A program made the position numbers and the translations under genes. The notes under the pieces are model-generated. The model did not search any database, was not told the origin of the DNA, and saw only the letters and a program-made list of their open reading frames with translations. Shown here in pieces: positions 28,014 through 39,281 of a stretch of 64,000 bases of DNA (positions within the stretch are counted from its first letter, which is position 1; every line of letters begins with the position of its first letter). The stretch is taken from contig NZ_QXGR01000005.1 in NCBI RefSeq assembly GCF_003604195.1, positions 124,001 through 188,000 on the forward strand. Direction: 5' to 3'. This DNA comes from Simplicispira lacusdiani (GTDB lineage: Bacteria; Pseudomonadota; Gammaproteobacteria; Burkholderiales; Burkholderiaceae_C).

Positions 28014-28901
28014 ATGAACGCCAACACCCGCACCACCATGGCCCCGCACACCGCCACCTTCCAGCAGCACCGGCCGCGCCTCATGGGCGTGGCCTACCGC
28101 ATGCTCGGCAGCCGCGCCGACGCCGAGGACGTGCTGCAGGACGCCTGGCTGCGCTGGCAATCGACGGATGCCGAGCGCGTGCAGACGGCCGAGGCCTGGC
28201 TGGTCGCCACCGTCACCCGCCTGTGCGTGGACAGGCTGCGCGCCGCCCGCACCGAGCGCGAACACTACAGCGGCCCCTGGCTGCCCGAGCCCTGGATCGC
28301 CGAGGCCACCGCCCCGCCCGCCGACGCGCGTGCCGAGCTGGCGAGCGACCTGTCCATCGCCCTACTGGTGGTGCTGGAGCGCCTGTCGCCCGACGAGCGC
28401 GCGGCCTTCCTGCTGCACGACGTGTTCGACTGCGACTACGCCGAAGTGGCCATGGTGCTGGACCGCAGCGAGGCCGCCTGCCGCCAGCTGGTGCACCGCG
28501 CCCGCACCCAGGTGCGCCAGGACAAGGTGCGCTTCACCGCCACGCCCGACGCCGCGCAGGCCCTGCTGCACCGCTTTGTCGATGCCATGCGCGCGCAGAA
28601 CCACGAGGCCCTGCTAGGCCTGTTCGCGCAGGACGCCACCTGGACGCCCGACGGCGGCGGCAAGGTGCCCGCCGCCACCAAGGTGCTGCGCGGCCCGCGT
28701 GCCCTCACCCGTTTCGCCGTCGCCGTGTGGCGCCTGCACCTGCGGCACCTCACGCTGCAGGAGGTGCAGATCAACGGCACGCCGGGCCTGGTGCTGCGCG
28801 AGGGCACCGTGCCGCGCGTGGCCCTAGCGCTGCAGACCGACGGCACCCGCATCCACGGCATCTACGCCGTGCTCAACCCCGACAAGCTGCGCGGGCTCTA
28901 G
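28014..28901 (+). CDS. ECF41-family RNA polymerase sigma factor with SnoaL-like C-terminal domain
   Basis: 295 residues: sigma-2 region (GVAYRMLGSRADAEDVLQDAWLRW), sigma-4 (SPDERAAFLLHDVFDCDYAEVAMVL) and a C-terminal SnoaL-like domain of about 110 residues. All three ECF41 hallmarks are present: WLPEPW in the linker, DGGGK in the SnoaL domain and NPDKL near the C-terminus. In ECF41 the C-terminal domain replaces an anti-sigma factor and both activates and restrains the sigma. The start is 28014 or the ATG at 28038; the longer GTG start at 27978 would lie inside the promoter. The following gene is the typical ECF41 partner. Confidence 0.9.
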   Translation: MNANTRTTMAPHTATFQQHRPRLMGVAYRMLGSRADAEDVLQDAWLRWQSTDAERVQTAEAWLVATVTRLCVDRLRAARTEREHYSGPWLPEPWIAEATAPPADARAELASDLSIALLVVLERLSPDERAAFLLHDVFDCDYAEVAMVLDRSEAACRQLVHRARTQVRQDKVRFTATPDAAQALLHRFVDAMRAQNHEALLGLFAQDATWTPDGGGKVPAATKVLRGPRALTRFAVAVWRLHLRHLTLQEVQINGTPGLVLREGTVPRVALALQTDGTRIHGIYAVLNPDKLRGL

Positions 28902-28925
28902 CCCCGCTCCACTCCACTACCGCGC

Positions 28926-28957
28926 AAGGCGCCCCGCCCGGGTGCGGGCCGCGCCTT
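28926..28957 (+). other. Hairpin in the sigma-COE gap
   Basis: AAGGCGC / GCGCCTT arms with an inner C/G-rich stem, between the sigma gene and its partner gene. No T-run follows, so it is not a plain terminator; it may attenuate or stabilise the downstream message. No second TGTCACA-type promoter is present in this gap. Confidence 0.4.
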
Positions 28958-29011
28958 GAGCCGTCGCTTTCATCCCGCTGTTTTCATCCACCCCACCGAA
29001 AGGAAACCACC

Positions 29012-29467
29012 ATGTCGCAACAGCGCATCCATCTGCTCAAGAACCACCCCGCCACCGCCAAGGCCATGATGGCGCTGGAGCACCAGCTCGCCGCCGGCAC
29101 GCTGACCATCCAGCTCAAGGAGCTGGTGAAGATGCGCGTCTCGCAGCTCAACGGCTGCGCGTTCTGCATCGACATGCACGTGGCCGAGGCGCGCAAACAG
29201 GGCGAGAGCGATCGCCGCCTGCACCTGCTGGCCGCCTGGCGCGAGGCCGGCCTGTTCGACGCCCGCGAGCGCGCGGCCCTGGCCTGGGCCGAGGCGCTGA
29301 CCCGCTTGGCGAACACGCAGGACGTGCCGGACAGCCTCTACAACGAAGTGGCTGCGCAGTTCTCCGAGGCCGAGATCGTCGAGCTGACGCTCACGGTGGT
29401 GGCCATCAACGGCTGGAACCGCTTCCAGGTGGGCTTTCGCGCCCAGCCGGCGGGTGCTGCCGCCTGA
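29012..29467 (+). CDS. Carboxymuconolactone decarboxylase/AhpD-family protein (ECF41 partner)
   Basis: 151 residues. AhpD-like fold with the redox pair CAFC in NGCAFCIDMHVAEARKQG near residue 49, followed by the conserved His. The family includes alkylhydroperoxidase partners; it probably acts in peroxide or thiol redox chemistry in the cytoplasm. ECF41 sigma factors are usually next to one carboxymuconolactone decarboxylase, oxidoreductase or epimerase gene, which matches this layout and makes it the likely target gene. AAAGGAAA stands about 5 nt before the ATG. Confidence 0.9.
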   Translation: MSQQRIHLLKNHPATAKAMMALEHQLAAGTLTIQLKELVKMRVSQLNGCAFCIDMHVAEARKQGESDRRLHLLAAWREAGLFDARERAALAWAEALTRLANTQDVPDSLYNEVAAQFSEAEIVELTLTVVAINGWNRFQVGFRAQPAGAAA

Positions 29468-29481
29468 AAATCAGCAAGAAA

Positions 29482-29528
29482 ATAGGCTCCAGCGCTTATC
29501 CATCCTGCGCTGGCAGCTATCAAAAATG
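29482..29528. repeat. Dispersed intergenic stem-loop repeat, copy E
   Basis: TAGGCTCCAGCGCTTATCC ... TGCGCTGGCAGCTATCAAAAATG, between the AhpD-like gene and the convergent murB. Confidence 0.78.
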
Positions 29529-29550
29529 AAGCAACTGCGGGGCGAACACC

Positions 29551-30624
29551 TCAGACAACCACCGGCTCGGGCTCCAGGCGGATGCCGAAGCGCTCGTACA
29601 CGCTGGTCTGGATGGCCTTGGCCAGCGTCATGACCTCGCCGCCGGTCACGCTGTCCATGCCCTGGCCCCGGTTCACCAGCACCAGCGCCTGTTTCTCGTA
29701 CACCGCCGCCTTGCCCACGCTCTTGCCCTTCCAGCCACAGGCGTCGATGAGCCAGCCGGCCGCCAGCTTGATGCTGCCGTCGGGCATGGGGTAGTGCACG
29801 ATCTTCGGGTCGCGCGCGATGATGTCCTGGCACTGCTCGGGCGTCACCGTGGGGTTCTTGAAGAAGCTGCCGGCGTTGCCCAGCACGGCCGGGTCGGGCA
29901 GCTTGGCGCGGCGGATCTCGCACACCCAATTGAAGATCTGCCACGCCGTGGGTTGCACGCTGCCCATCTCGGCGGCGCGGCGCTCCAGCTCCAGGTAGCC
30001 CAGCTCGGGCTTCCAGGGCTTGGGCAGGCGAAAGCGCACCTGGGTGATGACCGCGCGCCCCGCCAGCCCCATGCCGCGCGGCAGGCACTCGGACGTGCCG
30101 GGCTGCGCGGGCGCGTGCTTGAACACCGAGTCGCGGTAGCCGAAGGCGCACTGGGCCGCGTCGAGCGTGAACGCCTGGCCCGTGGCCAGGTCCACGGCGT
30201 CGAGCGACTCGAACCGGTCCTGCAGCTCCACGCCATAGGCGCCGATGTTCTGCACCGGCGCCGCGCCCACGGTGCCGGGAATCAGCGCCAGGTTCTCCAG
30301 CCCGGGCCAGCCCTGCTCCAAGGTCCAATCCACGGTGTCGTGCCAGGGCTCGCCCGCGCCCACCTCGACGATCCAGGCGTCCGGGGTTTCGCGCACCAGC
30401 CGCCGCCCCCGGATCTCCATCTTGAGCACCACCGCGCTCACATCCCCGGTCAGCACCACGTTGCTGCCGCCGCCCAGGACGAAAAACGGCCGACGCCCCA
30501 GCACGGGGTCCCCCCGCAGCGACTCCAGATCCTTGACCGAACGCACACGCACCAGGGTTTCGGCGCGCGCGACGATGCCAAAGGTGTTGTAAGGCTGCAG
30601 GGAGACATTTTTCTCGACTAACAT
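29551..30624 (-). CDS. murB: UDP-N-acetylenolpyruvoylglucosamine reductase MurB
   Basis: 357 residues, type I MurB. FAD-binding domain motifs [11 protein letters not shown] near residue 54, [22 protein letters not shown] near residue 120 and the catalytic-serine segment NAGSFFKNP near residue 245 (proton donor Ser). It reduces enolpyruvyl-UDP-GlcNAc to UDP-MurNAc in peptidoglycan synthesis. The start is the ATG giving [10 protein letters not shown]; longer frames run into the divergent yajQ. Confidence 0.96.
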   Translation of the reverse strand: MLVEKNVSLQPYNTFGIVARAETLVRVRSVKDLESLRGDPVLGRRPFFVLGGGSNVVLTGDVSAVVLKMEIRGRRLVRETPDAWIVEVGAGEPWHDTVDWTLEQGWPGLENLALIPGTVGAAPVQNIGAYGVELQDRFESLDAVDLATGQAFTLDAAQCAFGYRDSVFKHAPAQPGTSECLPRGMGLAGRAVITQVRFRLPKPWKPELGYLELERRAAEMGSVQPTAWQIFNWVCEIRRAKLPDPAVLGNAGSFFKNPTVTPEQCQDIIARDPKIVHYPMPDGSIKLAAGWLIDACGWKGKSVGKAAVYEKQALVLVNRGQGMDSVTGGEVMTLAKAIQTSVYERFGIRLEPEPVVV

Positions 30625-30682
30625 TGGCCGAATTGTCGCACCGGGCCTCCGTGCGGCCCGCTTTTTGGAGAATGACCCCGCC

Positions 30683-31168
30683 ATGCCGTCTTTTGATACC
30701 GTCTGTGAAGCCGACTTCGTCGAAGTGAAGAATGCCGTGGAGAACGCGGCCAAGGAAATCGGCACCCGCTTCGACTTCAAGGGCACCTCCGCCGCCGTCG
30801 AGCTCAAGGACAAGGAAATCACCCTGTTCGGCGACGCCGAGTTCCAGCTCACCCAGGTCGAGGACCTGCTGCGCAACAAGCTCACCAAGCGCAACGTGGA
30901 CGTGCGCTTCCTCGACATCGGCAAGCCCCAGAAGATCGGTGGCGACAAGGTCAAGCAGGTGGTCAAGGTGCGCAACGGCATCGACAGCGAGTTGGGCAAG
31001 AAGCTGCAGCGCCTCATCAAGGACAGCAAGCTCAAGGTGCAGGCCGCCATCCAGGACGAAAAAGTGCGCGTCACCGGCGCCAAGCGCGACGATCTGCAGG
31101 CCGCCATGGCGCTGATCCGCAAGGAGATCACCGACATGCCGCTGTCGTTCAACAACTTCCGCGACTGA
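30683..31168 (+). CDS. yajQ: YajQ-family cyclic-di-GMP-binding protein
   Basis: 161 residues, full length. The family start [22 protein letters not shown] and [10 protein letters not shown] are seen, and the end [12 protein letters not shown]-like tail is conserved. YajQ binds cyclic di-GMP in some gammaproteobacteria and modulates a transcription factor; it may also bind nucleotides or RNA. The window also has a GGDEF-EAL protein, but no direct link is shown. Confidence 0.93.
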   Translation: MPSFDTVCEADFVEVKNAVENAAKEIGTRFDFKGTSAAVELKDKEITLFGDAEFQLTQVEDLLRNKLTKRNVDVRFLDIGKPQKIGGDKVKQVVKVRNGIDSELGKKLQRLIKDSKLKVQAAIQDEKVRVTGAKRDDLQAAMALIRKEITDMPLSFNNFRD

Positions 31169-31190
31169 GCTCCCCGCGCCCGGCCTCGCC

Positions 31191-31829
31191 ATGCCGCTGC
31201 TCCGCCACCCCCTCCTGCTTGCCAGCCTGCTGGCGCCGGGCCTGGCCTGGGCGCAGGCGGTTTCCCTGGCCGGCATCCTGGGTGGCAAGGCCCTGCTGGT
31301 GGTCGATGGCACGCCGCCGCGCGGCGTGGCGGCGGGCGAGACGCACCAGGGCGTGAAGGTGGTTTCGGTCGGCCGCGACGAGGCCGTGATCGAGATCGCG
31401 GGCGCGCGCAGCACCGTGCGCCTGGGCGAGGCCCCCGTGAGCGTGGGCTCGCGCGGAGGCGGCCGCAAGATCGTCCTCATGAGCGACAGCCGAGGCCATT
31501 TCGTGAACCAGGGCCTGATCAACGGCCGCGTGATGCAATTCATAGTGGACACCGGGGCCACCACCGTGGCCATCGGCCGGCCCGACGCCGAGCGCATGGG
31601 GCTCGACTACCGCAAAGGCCGGCCCGTGCAGCTGAACACGGCCAACGGCGTGGCGCAAGGCTGGTATCTCAAGCTCGACTCGGTGCGCGTGGGCGACGTG
31701 GAGGTGTTCGGCGTGGACGCCATCATCACCCCCCAGTCCATGCCCTACGTGCTGCTGGGCAACAGCTTCCTGGGCGAATTCCAGATGACCCGCAACAACG
31801 ACCAGATGGTGCTGGAAAAACGCCGCTGA
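31191..31829 (+). CDS. Retropepsin-like aspartic protease (TIGR02281, exported)
   Basis: 212 residues with a signal peptide (about 1-21, LAPGLAWAQA). The N-terminal part is a small beta domain; residues about 105-210 form a retroviral-type aspartic protease half, with FIVDTGATTVAIG near residue 120 (catalytic Asp-Thr-Gly) and YVLLGNSFLG near 185. One DTG per chain implies a homodimer, in the periplasm. The substrate is unknown. It starts 22 nt after yajQ and 5 nt before the HD-GYP-like gene. Confidence 0.87.
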   Translation: MPLLRHPLLLASLLAPGLAWAQAVSLAGILGGKALLVVDGTPPRGVAAGETHQGVKVVSVGRDEAVIEIAGARSTVRLGEAPVSVGSRGGGRKIVLMSDSRGHFVNQGLINGRVMQFIVDTGATTVAIGRPDAERMGLDYRKGRPVQLNTANGVAQGWYLKLDSVRVGDVEVFGVDAIITPQSMPYVLLGNSFLGEFQMTRNNDQMVLEKRR

Positions 31830-31834
31830 ACGCC

Positions 31835-32857
31835 ATGCCGCCAAACCATCAGGCCCGCACCTCCCACGACGAAGAATACGAAGACCTGCTCGGCCTCTGG
31901 GGCGACCTGGAGTCGGGGCTGTCGGTGCTGCTGGCCCGGCCCCTGCATGTGCAGGACTTCGCCGGCAAGGTGCGCCAGTTCGACCAGTGGCTGCAGGACC
32001 TGGTGACGCACGACATCGACGCCGCGCTCTACCTGATGTTCCAGCTCGCGGCCACCTCCACCGTGGGCTACAGTGCCTCGCACGCGCTGGTCTGCGGCAC
32101 GCTGTGCCACATCATGGCGCGCGAGTTCGAACTGCCTTCCAGCGAACGCAATGCCCTGGTGCGCGCGGCGCTCACCATGAATATCGGCATGACGACGCTG
32201 CAGGACGAGCTGGCCGGGCAGCGCGAGCCCCCCAATGCGGCGCAGAAGGACGCCATCGCCACCCATCCGATGCGCGGCCTGGACATCCTCGAACAGCTGC
32301 ACATCACCAACGACCTCTGGCTCGATCTCGTGGGCCAGCACCACGCCCGGGTGCCCGAGCGCACGCCACTGGCCGAACTCAGCCCCGTGGACCGGCTCAC
32401 CCGCATCCTCGGCACCATCGACCGCTACGCCGCCATGATCAGTCCGCGCAAGTCGCGCGCGGGCCGCAGCACCACCGATTCGGTGCGCGAGCTGGTGGGC
32501 AAGGAAGTGGAAGAACGCGACGAGGTGGGCCTGGTGCTGGTGCGCACCGTGGGCCTGTGCCCGCCGGGCACTTTCGTGCGGCTGGACAACGGCGACATCG
32601 CCGTGGTGCTGCGCCGCAGCGACAAGGCCAACATGCCCCTGGTGGCCAGCCTGGTCGACCGGCACAACACCCCGCTGAACGCACCCCGGCTGCACCAGAC
32701 CGTCCACGGCCGCCCGCGCATCCAGTCGGCGCTGGCGCGCAATGCCGTCACCGTCGAGCTGAACCACCGCACCATGGTGCGGCTCGGGCTGTATGCCGCG
32801 ACCCAGCCTGGCCAGATCGCCGGGCTGCAGGCGACGCAGCCCGCCCCCCTGCTCTGA
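31835..32857 (+). CDS. Degenerate HD-GYP-domain protein
   Basis: 340 residues. Homology to the HD-GYP fold is visible at H83 and at HPMRGLDILEQL near residue 144, and in DRLTRILGTIDRYAAMISPRKSR near 186 (where active enzymes have aRILavaDvyDAl). But the metal-binding His-Asp is Met-Asn (115-116), the HHE is HHA (169-171) and DGxGYP has become VPERTP. It is therefore probably not a cyclic-di-GMP phosphodiesterase; it could bind the nucleotide or a partner. It follows the aspartic protease by 5 nt. Confidence 0.8.
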   Translation: MPPNHQARTSHDEEYEDLLGLWGDLESGLSVLLARPLHVQDFAGKVRQFDQWLQDLVTHDIDAALYLMFQLAATSTVGYSASHALVCGTLCHIMAREFELPSSERNALVRAALTMNIGMTTLQDELAGQREPPNAAQKDAIATHPMRGLDILEQLHITNDLWLDLVGQHHARVPERTPLAELSPVDRLTRILGTIDRYAAMISPRKSRAGRSTTDSVRELVGKEVEERDEVGLVLVRTVGLCPPGTFVRLDNGDIAVVLRRSDKANMPLVASLVDRHNTPLNAPRLHQTVHGRPRIQSALARNAVTVELNHRTMVRLGLYAATQPGQIAGLQATQPAPLL

Positions 32858-32909
32858 CACCGCTGCACGGCTGGCGCGGCCCAGCCGGAGGAACCGCGCC
32901 CGGTGGCTC

Positions 32910-35372
<2,463 letters not shown>

Positions 35373-35376
<4 letters not shown>

Positions 35377-35606
35377 TTGGCATCATCCGGCATGGACCGG
35401 GGCTGCTGCAGGGCGCCTTCCAGGGCCTGGCGGTACTGCTCTTGCACCTGCTCGCCCTGTACGCGTGCATTGTTCGGGGCCGAGGCAGGGGCGGCCGGTT
35501 GCAACATGGGCAAGGGGCCGCGCTGCGGTGCCAACTGCTTCTTGGCCAGCACGCCCACCACGGCCAACACCAGCAGCAGCGACACGAGTCCCAGGGCGGC
35601 GCGCAT
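35373..35606 (-). CDS. Small single-pass membrane protein, unknown
   Basis: 77 residues: one hydrophobic segment (about 4-23), then a Lys/Pro-rich part and a helical Gln-rich tail (VQGEQVQEQYRQALEGALQQ). GGAGGG stands 6-7 nt upstream of the ATG, which is a strong start, and the gene begins 1 nt after the paiB stop, so translation is probably coupled. I do not recognise a family. It ends within a dispersed repeat copy before the TadA fusion. Confidence 0.7.
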
Positions 35607-35607
35607 C

Positions 35608-36237
35608 TCAGCCCTCCTGCGCGGGCGCCATGCCCAGCGTCTGCATCCACTGCGCGAGACCCTGCGCGCCCGCATCGCCCTCGCGGTAGGCCGCATGCAT
35701 GGCGGCGTGCGATTCCTTGCGGTGCTGGTTGAGCTTGAGCTTGCACTGCAGATCGGTCACGCGCAGCTCGAAGGCGACGATGCCGGCCAGCATCTTGTGC
35801 GCGAACTCCTCCCCCAGCGCGCGCCACTGCGCGGCATAGGGCGGCTCGTGGTCGCCGATCAGTTGCTTGAGCAGCGCGTCCTTGGCTGCCGGCTCCTCGA
35901 TCAGGCTGGCCTGCACGCGGCAATGCACCGCCAGATAGTTCCAGGTGGGCACGCGCGCCAGGTCGGGGTAGACCGAGGGCGAGAGGTAGGCGTGCGGGCC
36001 CAGGAAGACCACGAGCGCCCCGGGCCGCTGCTGCAGGTAGCGCCAATGCGGGTTGCCACGCGCGCAGTGGCCCAGCAGCACCAGGCCATCGCCGCGCTCC
36101 TGCAGGTGCAGCGGCAGGTGGGTGATGAAGGGGAAGCCGTCGTCGTCGTTCGACACCAGGCTGGCCAGCGGGTGCGCGCGCATCAAGGCATGGGCATGCG
36201 CGGGATCATGGCTCTCGAAATGGGCGGGAAGGTACAT
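35608..36237 (-). CDS. paiB: FMN-binding negative transcriptional regulator PaiB
   Basis: 209 residues, the PaiB family length. Opening MYLPAHFESHDPAHAHALMRAHPLASLVS and the central GPHAYLSPSVYPDLARVPTWNYLAVHCRV are conserved, as is the end KLKLNQHRKESHAAMHAAY. The fold is a split-barrel flavin reductase-like domain that binds FMN; in Bacillus it is linked to repression of sporulation and protease genes, so the role here is unclear. The start MYLPAHFE is preferred over a 28-codon extension. Confidence 0.9.
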   Translation of the reverse strand: MYLPAHFESHDPAHAHALMRAHPLASLVSNDDDGFPFITHLPLHLQERGDGLVLLGHCARGNPHWRYLQQRPGALVVFLGPHAYLSPSVYPDLARVPTWNYLAVHCRVQASLIEEPAAKDALLKQLIGDHEPPYAAQWRALGEEFAHKMLAGIVAFELRVTDLQCKLKLNQHRKESHAAMHAAYREGDAGAQGLAQWMQTLGMAPAQEG

Positions 36238-36274
36238 GGCGTCGTGCTCCTGAACCTGCCACTGTATCGGCAAA

Positions 36275-36308
36275 ACGGCCGCACGCACGCGTGGTGCGGT
36301 GCGGCCGT
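36275..36308 (-). terminator. Intrinsic terminator of the LivK-type gene
   Basis: On the minus strand ACGGCCGCA / TGCGGCCGT arms with an 16-nt loop, followed by TTTT, about 40 nt after the stop codon. Confidence 0.7.
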
Positions 36309-36346
36309 CGGTAGGCTGCAAGCGGGCGCCCGGGGGCGCCGGGGCA

Positions 36347-37501
36347 TCAGTTCAGCGTCACGCGGGCATTGTCCTTGTAGGTGTAGAGCGTCACGGCGGG
36401 CGTGGTCAGCTCCCCCTTGGGGGTGAAGGCGATGTTGGCGGTCACGCCCTTGAACTGGGTCTTGCCGATGAAGGGCGTGTAGACGCGCGGGTCCACCGAG
36501 TTGGCGCGCTTCATCGCGTCGGCCAGCACCATGGCGGCGTCATAGGCGTAGGGGCTGTAGATCTGGAACTGGCCGGGGAACTTGGCGTCGTAGCGCTTCT
36601 TCCACTCGGGACCGCCCTGCATCTTGTCGACCGAGGCACCGCCCGTGGCGCAGGTCACGTTCACCAGTGCGGGCGACTTGCCAGCCAGCTCGGGCAGCTT
36701 CTCGGTGCACAGCGCGTCGCCGCCGAAGAACTTCACGTTGCCCAGGCCGAGCTGCACCATCTGGCGCAGCATGGGGCCGGCCTGTGCGTCCAGGCCGCCG
36801 TAGAAGATGGCGTCGGGCTTCTTGTTCTTGATCGAGGTGAGGATGGCCATGAAGTCCGTGGCCTTGTCGTTGGTGAACTCCTCGGCCACCACATTCATGC
36901 CCTTTTGCTTTGCCGTGGCCTTGAACACGTTGGCCACGCCCTGGCCGTAGGCCGTGCGGTCGTCGATGACGGCCACGTTCTTGAGCTTGAGCGTGTCGGC
37001 GGCGAACACGGCCAGGGCGGCGCCCAGGGCGTTGTCGTTGGCGATCAGGCGGAAGGTGGTTTTGTAGCCCGGCTTGGTCAGATCGGGGTTGGAGGCCGAC
37101 GCCGTGATGTTCGGCAGGTCGCATTTGGAGTAGACCGAGGCGGCCGGGATCGAGGTGCCCGACTGCAGGTGGCCCACCAGGCCGGCCACCTTCTGGTCGC
37201 ACAGCTTCTGCGCCACGGCCGTGGCCTGGCGCGGGTCGCCGGCGTCGTCCTCGGCGGCCAGTTCGAACTTGATCTTCTTGCCACCGATCACCAGGCCCTG
37301 CGCGTTCAGGTCCTCGACCGCCAGGCGCACACCGTTTTCCGTATCCTTGCCGATATGGGCAATGCCGCCGGAGGTGGGGCCCGCATGGCCGATCTTGACC
37401 ACCTGGACGTCCTGCGCGGTGGCCACGCCGCAGGCAGCGGCCAGGGCGGCGGCGGCCGTCAGTTGCAGGGAAAAGCGGAAACGGGTCGAACGCACGGACA
37501 T
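36347..37501 (-). CDS. Branched-chain amino acid ABC transporter binding protein (LivK-like)
   Basis: 384 residues: signal peptide with cleavage about AAACGVATAQ-DVQVVKIGHAGPTSGG, then a type I periplasmic-binding fold; IGHAGPTSGGIAHIGKDTENGVRLAVEDLN is the typical opening of Leu/Ile/Val-binding family proteins. It has no permease genes nearby in the window. Of two in-frame ATGs, the one giving MSVRSTRF has AGGAG at 8 nt, so I chose it. A 7-bp inverted repeat (37570-37591) sits in its upstream region. Confidence 0.88.
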   Translation of the reverse strand: MSVRSTRFRFSLQLTAAAALAAACGVATAQDVQVVKIGHAGPTSGGIAHIGKDTENGVRLAVEDLNAQGLVIGGKKIKFELAAEDDAGDPRQATAVAQKLCDQKVAGLVGHLQSGTSIPAASVYSKCDLPNITASASNPDLTKPGYKTTFRLIANDNALGAALAVFAADTLKLKNVAVIDDRTAYGQGVANVFKATAKQKGMNVVAEEFTNDKATDFMAILTSIKNKKPDAIFYGGLDAQAGPMLRQMVQLGLGNVKFFGGDALCTEKLPELAGKSPALVNVTCATGGASVDKMQGGPEWKKRYDAKFPGQFQIYSPYAYDAAMVLADAMKRANSVDPRVYTPFIGKTQFKGVTANIAFTPKGELTTPAVTLYTYKDNARVTLN

Positions 37502-37569
37502 CAACATCACTCCTGAGTGGAAAGAGGAAAGAGCAGCCATGCTAGCCAATCCCTTCGCCTCCTGGGCCT

Positions 37570-37591
37570 CTGCGGGGTCTTATACCCGCAG
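37570..37591. promoter_or_regulatory. Inverted repeat in the AT-rich divergent promoter region
   Basis: CTGCGGG ... CCCGCAG with an 8-nt spacer, 69 nt ahead of the LivK-type start and 87 nt before the DUF2889 gene. On the minus strand TATAAG lies inside it, a possible -10. The next 70 bases (about 37600-37665) are markedly AT-rich for this genome, as expected for a divergent promoter. No regulator can be named. Confidence 0.4.
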
Positions 37592-37677
37592 ATCAGGTAG
37601 GACATTAACAGTTCTTATACAAACCAAATAACAATAAACATATAAATGAGTGAGCATATTGATTACGGGTCCCAGCC

Positions 37678-38241
37678 ATGCCCTTGAGCCCCCCCGCCCC
37701 CCGCAAGCCCAGCCATGTGCGCCGGGTCGTCTACCACGGCTATGAACGCGAGGACGGCCTGTGGGACATCGAGGCCGAGTTGCACGACAGCAAGGCCCAC
37801 GACGCTCCCTCGCTGCGCGCGGGGGGCACGCGCCCGGCGGGCGCGCCCATCCACCACATGTGGCTGCGCGTGACCGTGGGCCGCGACCTGGTGGTCCAGG
37901 GCATCGAGGCCGCCATGGACACCACGCCCCTGCCCGATTGCCCGCAGGCGCGCGCCGCGCTGCAACAGATGGTGGGTTGCTCGATGGCACGCGGCTGGCG
38001 CCAGGCCATCCAGAAGCACCTGGGCGGCGTGGCCAGTTGCACGCACCTGCGCGAGCTGCTGTTCAACCTGGCCACGGCCGCCTTCCAGACCCTGCCGGCC
38101 GCTTTCGCGCCGGCCGGCACGGACGAGCCGCCGCGCCATCTGGGCCAGTGCACGGGCTGGGATTTCCAGGGCAACGGCGTGCGGCTCCATTACCCAAAGT
38201 TCTACCGCACCGCCCCCGGCGCCCCGCCTGCGCAAGGCTGA
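37678..38241 (+). CDS. DUF2889-domain protein
   Basis: 187 residues. The family opening RRVVYHGYEREDGLWDIEAELHDSKAHD (residues about 15-40) and the HMWLRVTVGRDLVVQGIEAAMDTTP core are recognisable. A Cys (GQCTGW) and several His are conserved-looking, but the family has no known function. It is divergent from the LivK-type gene and convergent with the first PilJ-domain gene (7 nt gap). Confidence 0.82.
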   Translation: MPLSPPAPRKPSHVRRVVYHGYEREDGLWDIEAELHDSKAHDAPSLRAGGTRPAGAPIHHMWLRVTVGRDLVVQGIEAAMDTTPLPDCPQARAALQQMVGCSMARGWRQAIQKHLGGVASCTHLRELLFNLATAAFQTLPAAFAPAGTDEPPRHLGQCTGWDFQGNGVRLHYPKFYRTAPGAPPAQG

Positions 38242-38248
38242 GCGCGGG

Positions 38249-39067
38249 CTACTTGGAAACCGTCTCGTACTGCACGGTCAGGTTGTTCATCACTTCGAGC
38301 AGGTTCTCGCTGCTCGTCGCCACGGCCTGCAGGCCACGGACATCCGGCTCGCGCTCCAGCGAGGCATTGAAGAACACCCACTGCTGCTCGCCCATCGTCA
38401 ACTCGCTGCGGATGGTCGGTGTGTTGACCGGCGCGCCCGCCAGCGCGGCCATGTTCTTCGTGAATTCCGCCTTGTCCGCCGCCATCTGGTCGCGCATGGC
38501 CTTGTCGCCCAGGCCGGCGGCCGACAGGAAGTAGCTCTTGGCCAGGCGCTGCGACAGGTAGCGCTGGCTGCCAGCCGTGTTCACCAGGTTGCCAGTGGAG
38601 ATCTTGGCCTGCTTCTCCAGCGCCACGGTGGCGGCATTGGCGGCCACGAGCAGCTTGTCGGCCTGCGCCGCGACGGCACCCACCGATTCACGCGTGGGCG
38701 GCATGACCAGCTTGGCCTCCAGATCCTCGTAGAGCTTGCGCACTTCCGCCAGCGGACCGGCCATGTCGGCGGCCAGCGGGCTCTTGGCCAGGTCCTCGAA
38801 GCCCGTGCGCGCCAGCTTGCGCGCAGCGTCGAGCACTTGCTCCGCGGCCTTGGCCTGCACGCTCAGGTGCAGCTGGCAATAGGCCTTGGCGATGCGCTGC
38901 GAAAGAGCCCGGAAGCGCCCCATCCGGTTGATGGCGGTGGCCATGGCCGGCTGCGCCAAGGCCTGCACCGACAGCCCCCAGGAGGCCATCAGGGCGCCAG
39001 CGGCCACCCCCTTGATCACAGATCGACGACTGACAGAAGAACTCCTGGGAAACGAATGGACATGCAT
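38249..39067 (-). CDS. Exported PilJ/NarX-type sensor-domain protein, paralogue 1
   Basis: 272 residues. The start MHVHSFPRSSS leads to a twin-arginine-like signal SRRSVIKG and a hydrophobic stretch ending about residue 40. The mature part contains two P-box-like motifs, AINRMGRFRALSQRIAKAY and VNTAGSQRYLSQRLAKSYF, the signature of the PilJ/NarX/NarQ sensing domain (PF13675-like), which binds nitrate/nitrite in NarX. There is no second membrane segment and no kinase or chemotaxis output. It is a free periplasmic sensing domain of unknown partner. It is a close paralogue of the next gene, with the same size and layout, and both have an FNR-like promoter. Confidence 0.85.
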   Translation of the reverse strand: MHVHSFPRSSSVSRRSVIKGVAAGALMASWGLSVQALAQPAMATAINRMGRFRALSQRIAKAYCQLHLSVQAKAAEQVLDAARKLARTGFEDLAKSPLAADMAGPLAEVRKLYEDLEAKLVMPPTRESVGAVAAQADKLLVAANAATVALEKQAKISTGNLVNTAGSQRYLSQRLAKSYFLSAAGLGDKAMRDQMAADKAEFTKNMAALAGAPVNTPTIRSELTMGEQQWVFFNASLEREPDVRGLQAVATSSENLLEVMNNLTVQYETVSK

Positions 39068-39101
39068 GGTGGATGGTGGGTGCTTTGTGGTTATCGCTGT
39101 G

Positions 39102-39143
39102 ATTCTCAAAGCGCCCTCCGCCCTGCTCTATGACACAAATCAA
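39102..39143 (-). promoter_or_regulatory. FNR-like promoter of PilJ paralogue 1
   Basis: On the minus strand TTGAT-TTGT-GTCAT (39143-39130), then exactly 22 nt, then GAGAAT (39107-39102) as a -10. The first half-site is perfect FNR (TTGAT), the second is three of five. Its centre would be at about -41.5 of transcription, the class II activator position. Confidence 0.65.
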
Positions 39144-39281
39144 CGATTACCCCAGTGCCGACATTGGTTTTCCGGAGTCTCCCAAGCGACTGCGCACGCT
39201 GCGGCCTGGCGGTAAGTGCGCCATGCTGAAAAAGAGGAAAGCCCGCATTGCGCAGGCAGGGCCCGGCCGGGCCCGGGAGAA

